From positions 1,984,001 through 2,048,000 of the forward strand of contig JAWQEG010001306.1 of NCBI GenBank assembly GCA_033782935.1: DNA of 64,000 nucleotides, written 5' to 3'. The notes beneath the pieces were generated by a model. That model searched no databases. It was not told the origin of the DNA and saw only the letters and a list, made by a program, of their open reading frames with translations. The position numbers were made by a program, and so were the translations under genes. Each line of letters starts with the position of its first letter. The first letter of the stretch is position 1. The stretch is from Petrolisthes cinctipes. Its lineage: Eukaryota > Arthropoda > Malacostraca > Decapoda > Porcellanidae. Shown here one piece after another: positions 54,191 through 64,000 of this stretch.

Positions 54191-57100
54191 TGCTAGAATA
54201 TTTTCAAAATATAGGCTAAAAACATGCTAAAAATCGATATTATAGGTGCCAAAAAATCGATATCTCAAATTCAGTCCCATAACACCCGAAAATTCGATAT
54301 TTAGAGGTCCCAGAAGGTATCTGTACATGCCTACTCCGTGTTAGAGTATTTTCAAAATACAGGCCAAAAACATACTGAAAATCGATCTTTTAGGTGCACA
54401 AAAGTCGATATGTGCATGCATCTTCAGTACCCGTTTATATCTCAAATTCAGGCTCAAAACACCCGAAAATTGAATATTTTGGGGTCCCAGAAGCAATCTG
54501 TACATGCCTACTCAGTGTTAGAGTATTTTCAAAATACAGGCCCAAAACATGCTGAAAATCGATATTTTAGATGCCCAAAGTCAATATGTGCATGTATCTT
54601 CTGTACCCGTTTATATCTCAAATTCTGGCTCAAAACACCCGAAAATTCAATATTTTGGGGTCCCAGAAGCAATCTGTACATGCCTACACAGTGCTAGAAT
54701 ATTTTCAAAATATAGGCGAAAAACATGCTAAAAATCGATATTATAGGTGCCAAAAAATCGATATCTCAAATTCAGTCCCATAACACCCGAAAATTCGATA
54801 TTTAGAGGTCCCAGAAGGTATCTGTACATGCCTACTCCGTGTTAGAGTATTTTCAAAATACAGGCCAAAAACATACTGAAAATCGATCTTTTAGGTGCCC
54901 AAAAGTCGATATGTGCATGCATCTTCTGTACCCGTTTATATCTCAAATTCTGGCCCTAAACACCCGAAAATTCGATATTTTGGGGTCCCAGAAGCGATCT
55001 GTACATGCCTACTCCGTGTTAGAGTATTTTCAAAATTCAGGCCCAAAACATGCTGAAAATCGATATTTTTGGTGCCCAAAGTCAATATGTGCATGTATCT
55101 TCTGTACCCGTTTATATCTCAAATTCAGGCTCAAAACACCCGAAAATTCAATATTTTGGGGTCCCAGAAGCAATCTGTACAGTGCTAGAATATTTTCAAA
55201 ATATAGGCTAAAAACATGCTAAAAATCGATCTTTTAGGTGCCAAAAAGTCGATATCTCAAATTCAGTCCCAAAACACCCGAAAATTCGATATTTAGGGGT
55301 CCCAGAAGCGATCTGTACATGCCTACTCCATGTTAGAGTATTTTCAAAATACATGCTCAAAACATACTGAAAATCGACCTTTTAGGTGCACAAAAGTCGA
55401 TATGTGCATGCATCTTCAGTACCCGTTTATATCTCAAATTCAGGCTCAAAACACCCGAAAATTCAATATTTTGGGGTCCCAGAAGCAATCTGTACATGCC
55501 TACTCAGTGTTAGAGTATTTTCAAAATACAGGCCCAAAACATGCTGAAAATCGATATTTTAGATGCCCAAAGTCAATATGTGCATGTATCTTCTGTACCC
55601 GTTTATATCTCAAATTCAGGCTCAAAACACCCGAAAATTCAATATTTTGAGGTCCCAGAAGCAATCTGTACTCAGTGCTAGAATATTTTCAAAATATAGG
55701 CTAAATACATGCTAAAAATCGACATTTTAGGTGCCAAAAAATCGATATCTCAAATTCAGTCCCAAAACACCCGAAAATTCGATATTTAGAGGTCCCAGAA
55801 GGTATCTGTACATGCCTACTCCGTGTTAGAGTATTTTCAAAATACAGGCCAAAAACATACTGAAAATCGATCTTTTAGGTGCCCAAAAGTCGATATGTGC
55901 ATGCATCTTCTGTACCCGTTTATATCTCAAATTCTGGCCCTAAACACCCGAAAATACGATATTTTGGGGTCCCAGAAGCGATCTGTACATGCCTACTCCG
56001 TGTTAGAGTATTTTCAAAATTCAGGCCCAAAACATGCTGAAAATCGATATTTTTGGTGCCCAAAGTCAATATGTGCATGTATCTTCTGTACCCGTTTATA
56101 TCTCAAATTCAGGCTCAAAACACCCGAAAATTCAATATTTTGGGGTCCCAGAAGCAATCTGTACATGCCTACTCAGTGCTAGAATATTTTCAAAATATAG
56201 GCTAAAAACATGCTAAAAATCGATCTTTTAGGTGCCAAAAATACGATATCTCAAATTCAGTCCCAAAACACCCGAAAATTCGATATTTAGGGGTCCCAGA
56301 AGCGATCTGTACATGCCTACTCCGTGTTAGAGTATTTTCAAAATACATGCTCAAAACATACTGAAAATCGATCTTTTAAGTGCACAAAAGTCGATATGTG
56401 CATGCATCTTCAGTACCCGTTTATATCTCAAATTCAGGCTCAAAACACCCGAAAATTCAATATTTTGGGGTCCCAGAAGCAATCTGTACATGCCTACTCA
56501 GTGTTAGAGTATTTTCAAAATACAGGCCCAAAACATGCTGAAAATCGATATTTTAGATGCCCAAAGTCAATATGTGCATGTATCTTCTGTACCCGTTTAT
56601 ATCTCAAATTCAGGCTCAAAACACCCGAAAATTCAATATTTTGGGGTCCCAGAAGCAATCTGTACATGCCTACACAGTGCTAGAATATTTTCAAAATATA
56701 GGCTAAAAACATGCTAAAAATCGACATTTTAGGTGCCAAAAAATCGATATCTCAAATTCAGTCCCAAAACACCCGAAAATTCGATATTTAGAGGTCCCAG
56801 AAGGTATCTGTACATGCCTACTCCGTGTTAGAGTATTTTCAAAATACAGGCCAAAAACATACTGAAAATCGATCTTTTAGGTGCACAAAAGTCGATATGT
56901 GCATGCATCTTCAGTACCCGTTTATATCTCAAATTCTGGCCCTAAACACCCGAAAATTCGATATTTTGGGGTCCCAGAAGCGATCTGTACATGCCTACTC
57001 CGTGTTAGAGTATTTTCAAAATTCAGGCCCAAAACATGCTGAAAATCGATATTTTTGGTGCCCAAAGTCAATATGTGCATGTATCTTCTGTACCCGTTTA

Positions 57101-60100
57101 TATCTCAAATTCAGGCTCAAAACACCCGAAAATTCAATATTTTGGGGTCCCAGAAGCAATCTGTACAGTGCTAGAATATTTTCAAAATATAGGCTAAAAA
57201 CATGCTAAAAATCGATCTTTTAGGTGCCAAAAAGTCGATATCTCAAATTCAGTCCCAAAACACCCGAAAATTCGATATTTAGGGGTCCCAGAAGCGATCT
57301 GTACATGCCTACTCCGTGTTAGAGTATTTTCAAAATACATGCTCAAAACATACTGAAAATCGACCTTTTAGGTGCACAAAAGTCGATATGTGCATGCATC
57401 TTCAGTACCCGTTTATATCTCAAATTCAGGCTCAAAACACCCGAAAATTCAATATTTTGGGGTCCCAGAAGCAATCTGTACATGCCTACTCAGTGTTAGA
57501 GTATTTTCAAAATACAGGCCCAAAACATGCTGAAAATCGATATTTTAGATGCCCAAAGTCAATATGTGCATGTATCTTCTGTACCCGTTTATATCTCAAA
57601 TTCAGGCTCAAAACACCCGAAAATTCAATATTTTGAGGTCCCAGAAGCAATCTGTACTCAGTGCTAGAATATTTTCAAAATATAGGCTAAATACATGCTA
57701 AAAATCGACATTTTAGGTGCCAAAAAATCGATATCTCAAATTCAGTCCCAAAACACCCGAAAATTCGATATTTAGAGGTCCCAGAAGGTATCTGTACATG
57801 CCTACTCCGTGTTAGAGTATTTTCAAAATACAGGCCAAAAACATACTGAAAATCGATCTTTTAGGTGCCCAAAAGTCGATATGTGCATGCATCTTCTGTA
57901 CCCGTTTATATCTCAAATTCTGGCCCTAAACACCCGAAAATTCGATATTTTGGGGTCCCAGAAGCGATCTGTACATGCCTACTCCGTGTTAGAGTATTTT
58001 CAAAATTCAGGCCCAAAACATGCTGAAAATCGATATTTTTGGTGCCCAAAGTCAATATGTGCATGTATCTTCTGTACCCGTTTATATCTCAAATTCAGGC
58101 TCAAAACACCCGAAAATTCAATATTTTGGGGTCCCAGAAGCAATCTGTACATGCCTACTCAGTGCTAGAATATTTTCAAAATATAGGCTAAAAACATGCT
58201 AAAAATCGATCTTTTAGGTGCCAAAAATACGATATCTCAAATTCAGTCCCAAAACACCCGAAAATTCGATATTTAGGGGTCCCAGAAGCGATCTGTACAT
58301 GCCTACTCCGTGTTAGAGTATTTTCAAAATACATGCTCAAAACATACTGAAAATCGATCTTTTAAGTGCACAAAAGTCGATATGTGCATGCATCTTCAGT
58401 ACCCGTTTATATCTCAAATTCAGGCTCAAAACACCCGAAAATTCAATATTTTGGGGTCCCAGAAGCAATCTGTACATGCCTACTCAGTGTTAGAGTATTT
58501 TCAAAATACAGGCCCAAAACATGCTGAAAATCGATATTTTAGATGCCCAAAGTCAATATGTGCATGTATCTTCTGTACCCGTTTATATCTCAAATTCAGG
58601 CTCAAAACACCCGAAAATTCAATATTTTGGGGTCCCAGAAGCAATCTGTACATGCCTACACAGTGCTAGAATATTTTCAAAATATAGGCTAAAAACATGC
58701 TAAAAATCGACATTTTAGGTGCCAAAAAATCGATATCTCAAATTCAGTCCCAAAACACCCGAAAATTCGATATTTAGAGGTCCCAGAAGGTATCTGTACA
58801 TGCCTACTCCGTGTTAGAGTATTTTCAAAATACAGGCCAAAAACATACTGAAAATCGATCTTTTAGGTGCACAAAAGTCGATATGTGCATGCATCTTCAG
58901 TACCCGTTTATATCTCAAATTCTGGCCCTAAACACCCGAAAATTCGATATTTTGGGGTCCCAGAAGCGATCTGTACATGCCTACTCCGTGTTAGAGTATT
59001 TTCAAAATTCAGGCCCAAAACATGCTGAAAATCGATATTTTTGGTGCCCAAAGTCAATATGTGCATGTATCTTCTGTACCCGTTTATATCTCAAATTCAG
59101 GCTCAAAACACCCGAAAATTCAATATTTTGGGGTCCCAGAAGCAATCTGTACAGTGCTAGAATATTTTCAAAATATAGGCTAAAAACATGCTAAAAATCG
59201 ATCTTTTAGGTGCCAAAAAGTCGATATCTCAAATTCAGTCCCAAAACACCCGAAAATTCGATATTTAGGGGTCCCAGAAGCGATCTGTACATGCCTACTC
59301 CGTGTTAGAGTATTTTCAAAATACATGCTCAAAACATACTGAAAATCGACCTTTTAGGTGCACAAAAGTCGATATGTGCATGCATCTTCAGTACCCGTTT
59401 ATATCTCAAATTCAGGCTCAAAACACCCGAAAATTCAATATTTTGGGGTCCCAGAAGCAATCTGTACATGCCTACTCAGTGTTAGAGTATTTTCAAAATA
59501 CAGGCCCAAAACATGCTGAAAATCGATATTTTAGATGCCCAAAGTCAATATGTGCATGTATCTTCTGTACCCGTTTATATCTCAAATTCAGGCTCAAAAC
59601 ACCCGAAAATTCAATATTTTGAGGTCCCAGAAGCAATCTGTACTCAGTGCTAGAATATTTTCAAAATATAGGCTAAATACATGCTAAAAATCGACATTTT
59701 AGGTGCCAAAAAATCGATATCTCAAATTCAGTCCCAAAACACCCGAAAATTCGATATTTAGAGGTCCCAGAAGGTATCTGTACATGCCTACTCCGTGTTA
59801 GAGTATTTTCAAAATACAGGCCAAAAACATACTGAAAATCGATCTTTTAGGTGCCCAAAAGTCGATATGTGCATGCATCTTCTGTACCCGTTTATATCTC
59901 AAATTCTGGCCCTAAACACCCGAAAATACGATATTTTGGGGTCCCAGAAGCGATCTGTACATGCCTACTCCGTGTTAGAGTATTTTCAAAATTCAGGCCC
60001 AAAACATGCTGAAAATCGATATTTTTGGTGCCCAAAGTCAATATGTGCATGTATCTTCTGTACCCGTTTATATCTCAAATTCAGGCTCAAAACACCCGAA

Positions 60101-63100
60101 AATTCAATATTTTGGGGTCCCAGAAGCAATCTGTACATGCCTACTCAGTGCTAGAATATTTTCAAAATATAGGCTAAAAACATGCTAAAAATCGATCTTT
60201 TAGGTGCCAAAAATACGATATCTCAAATTCAGTCCCAAAACACCCGAAAATTCGATATTTAGGGGTCCCAGAAGCGATCTGTACATGCCTACTCCGTGTT
60301 AGAGTATTTTCAAAATACATGCTCAAAACATACTGAAAATCGATCTTTTAAGTGCACAAAAGTCGATATGTGCATGCATCTTCAGTACCCGTTTATATCT
60401 CAAATTCAGGCTCAAAACACCCGAAAATTCAATATTTTGGGGTCCCAGAAGCAATCTGTACATGCCTACTCAGTGTTAGAGTATTTTCAAAATACAGGCC
60501 CAAAACATGCTGAAAATCGATATTTTAGATGCCCAAAGTCAATATGTGCATGTATCTTCTGTACCCGTTTATATCTCAAATTCAGGCTCAAAACACCCGA
60601 AAATTCAATATTTTGGGGTCCCAGAAGCAATCTGTACATGCCTACACAGTGCTAGAATATTTTCAAAATATAGGCTAAAAACATGCTAAAAATCGACATT
60701 TTAGGTGCCAAAAAATCGATATCTCAAATTCAGTCCCAAAACACCCGAAAATTCGATATTTAGAGGTCCCAGAAGGTATCTGTACATGCCTACTCCGTGT
60801 TAGAGTATTTTCAAAATACAGGCCAAAAACATACTGAAAATCGATCTTTTAGGTGCCCAAAAGTCGATATGTGCATGCATCTTCTGTACCCGTTTATATC
60901 TCAAATTCTGGCCCTAAACACCCGAAAATTCGATATTTTGGGGTCCCAGAAGCGATCTGTACATGCCTACTCCGTGTTAGAGTATTTTCAAAATTCAGGC
61001 CCAAAACATACTGAAAATCGATATTTTTGGTGCCCAAAGTCAATATATGCATGTATCTTCTGTACCCGTTTATATCTCAAATTCAGGCTCAAAACACCCG
61101 AAAATTCAATATTTTGGGGTCCCAGAAGCAATCTGTACATGCCTACTCAGTGTTAGAGTATTTTCAAAATACAGGCCCAAAACATGCTGAAAATCGATAT
61201 TTTAGATGCCCAAAGTCAATATGTGCATGTATCTTCTGTACCCGTTTATATCTCAAATTCAGGCTCAAAACACCCGTAAATTCAATATTTTGGGGTCCCA
61301 GAAGCAATCTGTACTCAGTGCTAGAATATTTTCAAAATATAGGCTAAATACATGCTAAAAATCGACATTTTAGGTGCCAAAAAATCGATATCTCAAATTC
61401 AATCCCAAAACACCCGAAAATTCGATATTTAGAGGTCCCAGAAGGTATCTGTACATGCCTACTCCGTGTTAGAGTATTTTCAAAATACAGGCCAAAAACA
61501 TACTGAAAATCGATCTTTTAGGTGCCCAAAAGTCGATATGTGCATGCATCTTCTGTACCCGTTTATATCTCAAATTCTGGACCTAAACACCCGAAAATTC
61601 GATATTTTGGGGTCCCAGAAGCGATCTGTACATGCCTACTTCGTGTTAGAGTATTTTCAAAATTCAGGCCCAAAACATGCTGAAAATCGATATTTTTGGT
61701 GCCCAAAGTCAATATGTGCATGTATCTTCTGTACCCGTTTATATCTCAAATTCAGGCTCAAAACACCCGAAAATTCAATATTTTGGGGTCCCAGAAGCAA
61801 TCTGTACATGCCTACTCAGTGCTAGAATATTTTCAAAATATAGGCTAAAAACATGCTAAAAATCGATCTTTTAGGTGCCAAAAAGTCGATATCTCAAATT
61901 CAGTCCCAAAACACCCGAAAATTCGATATTTAGGGGTCCCAGAAGCGATCTGTACATGCCTACTCCGTGTTAGAGTATTTTCAAAATACATGCTCAAAAC
62001 ATACTGAAAATCGATCTTTTAGGTGCACAAAAGTCGATATGTGCATGCATCTTCAGTACCCGTTTATATCTCAAATTCAGGCTCAAAACACCCGAAAATT
62101 CAATATTTTGGGGTCCCAGAAGCAATCTGTACATGCCTACTCAGTGTTAGAGTATTTTCAAAATACAGGCCCAAAACATGCTGAAAATCGATATTTTAGA
62201 TGCCCAAAGTCAATATGTGCATGTATCTTCTGTACCCATTTATATCTCAAATTCAGGCTCAAAACACCCGAAAATTCAATATTTTGAGGTCCCAGAAGCA
62301 ATCTGTACTCAGTGCTAGAATATTTTCAAAATATAGGCTAAATACATGCTAAAAATCGACATTTTAGGTGCCAAAAAATCGATATCTCAAATTCAGTCCC
62401 AAAACACCCGAAAATTCGATATTTAGAGGTCCCAGAAGGTATCTGTACACGCCTACTCCGTGTTAGAGTATTTTCAAAATACAGGCCAAAAACATACTGA
62501 AAATCGATCTTTTAGGTGCCCAAAAGTCGATATGTGCATGCATCTTCTGTACCCGTTTATATCTCAAATTCTGGCCCTAAACACCCGAAAATTCGATATT
62601 TTGGGGTCCCATAAGCGATCTGTACATGCCTACTCCGTGTTAGAGTATTTTCAAAATTCAGGCCCAAAACATGCTGAAAATCGATATTTTTGGTGCCCAA
62701 AGTCAATATGTGCATGTATCTTCTGTACCCGTTTATATCTCAAATTCAGGCTCAAAACACCCGAAAATTCAATATTTTGGGGTCCCAGAAGCAATCTGTA
62801 CATGCCTACTCAGTGCTAGAATATTTTCAAAATATAGGCTAAAAACATGCTAAAAATCGATCTTTTAGGTGCCAAAAATACGATATCTCAAATTCAGTCC
62901 CAAAACACCCGAAAATTCGATATTTAGGGGTCCCAGAAGCGATCTGTACATGCCTACTCCGTGTTAGAGTATTTTCAAAATACATGGTCAAAACATACTG
63001 AAAATCGATCTTTTAAGTGCACAAAAGTCGATATGTGCATGCATCTTCAGTACCCGTTTATATCTCAAATTCAGGCTCAAAACACCCGAAAATTCAATAT

Positions 63101-64000
63101 TTTGGGGTCCCAGAAGCAATCTGTACATGCCTACTCAGTGTTAGAGTATTTTCAAAATACAGGCCCAAAACATGCTGAAAATCGATATTTTAGATGCCCA
63201 AAGTCAATATGTGCATGTATCTTCTGTACCCGTTTATATCTCAAATTCAGGCTCAAAACACCCGAAAATTCAATATTTTGGGGTCCCAGAAGCAATCTGT
63301 ACATGCCTACACAGTGCTAGAATATTTTCAAAATATAGGCTAAAAACATGCTAAAAATCGACATTTTAGGTGCCAAAAAATCGATATCTCAAATTCAGTC
63401 CCAAAACACCCGAAAATTCGATATTTAGAGGTCCCAGAAGGTATCTGTACATGCCTACTCCGTGTTAGAGTATTTTCAAAATACAGACCAAAAACATACT
63501 GAAAATCGATCTTTTAGGTGCCCAAAAGTCGATATGTGCATGCATCTTCTGTACCCGTTTATATCTCAAATTCTGGCCCTAAACACCCGAAAATTCGATA
63601 TTTTGGGGTCCCAGAAGCGATCTGTACATGCCTACTTCGTGTTACAGTATTTTCAAAATTCAGGCCCAAAACATGCTGAAAATCGATATTTTTGGTGCCC
63701 AAAGTCAATATGTGCATGTATCTTCTGTACCCGTTTATATCTCAAATTCAGGCTCAAAACACCCGAAAATTCAATATTTTGGGGTCCCAGAAGCAATCTG
63801 TACATGCCTACTCAGTGCTAGAATATTTTCAAAATATAGGCTAAAAACATGCTAAAAATCGATCTTTTAGGTGCCAAAAAGTCGATATCTCAAATTCAGT
63901 CCCAAAACACCTGAAAATTCGATATTTAGGGGTCCCAGAAGCGATCTGTACATGCCTACTCCGTGTTAGAGTATTTTCAAAATACATGCTCAAAACATAC
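54191..64000 (+). repeat. Satellite array with trimer and 1,986-bp higher-order structure, open at right edge
   Basis: Monomers are of two lengths: a 148-bp type (tgctagaatattttc...) and a 177-bp type (tgttagagtattttc...). They differ mainly by a 29-bp segment (gtgcatgcatcttctgtacc...tatat) bounded by atat. The order is short-long-long (501 bp). Blocks of 491, 493, 501 and 501 bp form a 1,986-bp higher-order unit repeated at 54839, 56825 and 58811, nearly base-identical. From 60797 the order changes (a 669-bp block with an extra long monomer). The first two short monomers share variants absent later (cccataacac, attatagg), as expected at an array edge. Repeated 119-127-codon open frames arise only because the monomer lacks stops in one frame. 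Confidence 0.97.

Noticed and set aside
54338..64000. Many repeated 60-127-codon plus-strand frames that look like a tandem protein family
   Set aside because: They follow the satellite period exactly, arise because the monomer lacks stops in one frame, have no domain, and shift wherever monomer length changes.
54191..64000. CRISPR-like array
   Set aside because: No unique spacers; repeats are contiguous 148/177-bp monomers in a eukaryotic setting.

Overview
This window reads as eukaryotic, AT-rich, repeat-dominated DNA. I see no conventional single-copy host gene. The element mix points to an arthropod: several APE-type non-LTR retrotransposons (some with RNase H), an RTE-like element, piggyBac, P-type and Ginger-type DNA transposons, a Helitron remnant and TTAGG-type pentamers. 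A decapod crustacean is my best guess, but that rests on remembered resemblance of several elements and cannot be proven here.

Layout. 0.8-8.7 kb: a 12-exon minus-strand gene of Ginger type (H2C2 zinc finger, DDE integrase core, GPY module, C-terminal Ulp1/C48 protease). All splice phases fit, but two +1 frameshifts break it; a 5'-truncated LINE with a 12-bp target duplication sits in one intron. 9.0-11.8 kb: 5'-truncated non-LTR element. 12-14.3 kb: microsatellites and minus-strand LINE debris. 14.3-22.2 kb: a CR1-like fragment, a long RNase H-bearing LINE (J1) and a fragment of a second family (J2). 22.2-28.2 kb: a J4 gag fragment and a near-complete J2 element on the minus strand. 28.4-33.3 kb: decayed LINE J3. 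34.4-36.2 kb: minus-strand RTE-like element. 36.2-38.3 kb: simple repeats and a Helitron 3' end with helicase C-terminus, hairpin and CTAG. 38.9-39.8 kb: two copies of a short SINE-like element, each with target duplications. 41.1-45.3 kb: LINE J5, split by a 1.55-kb insertion flanked by CTTAAGG. 45.3-48.8 kb: an intact 578-aa piggyBac transposase frame and one candidate terminus. 51.2-53.1 kb: a P-superfamily-like element with ~31-bp CATG-starting inverted repeats, an exact 8-bp duplication, a THAP-like N-terminus and a nested mariner-like MITE. 54.2-64 kb (running off the window): a satellite built from 148- and 177-bp monomers in trimers, themselves arranged in 1,986-bp higher-order repeats.

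The coding sequences are selfish-element genes at different stages of decay. Only the piggyBac transposase frame is long and undamaged. The Ginger gene is the most complex gene-like object, the P-type element the cleanest structural find, and the satellite the youngest-looking amplification.
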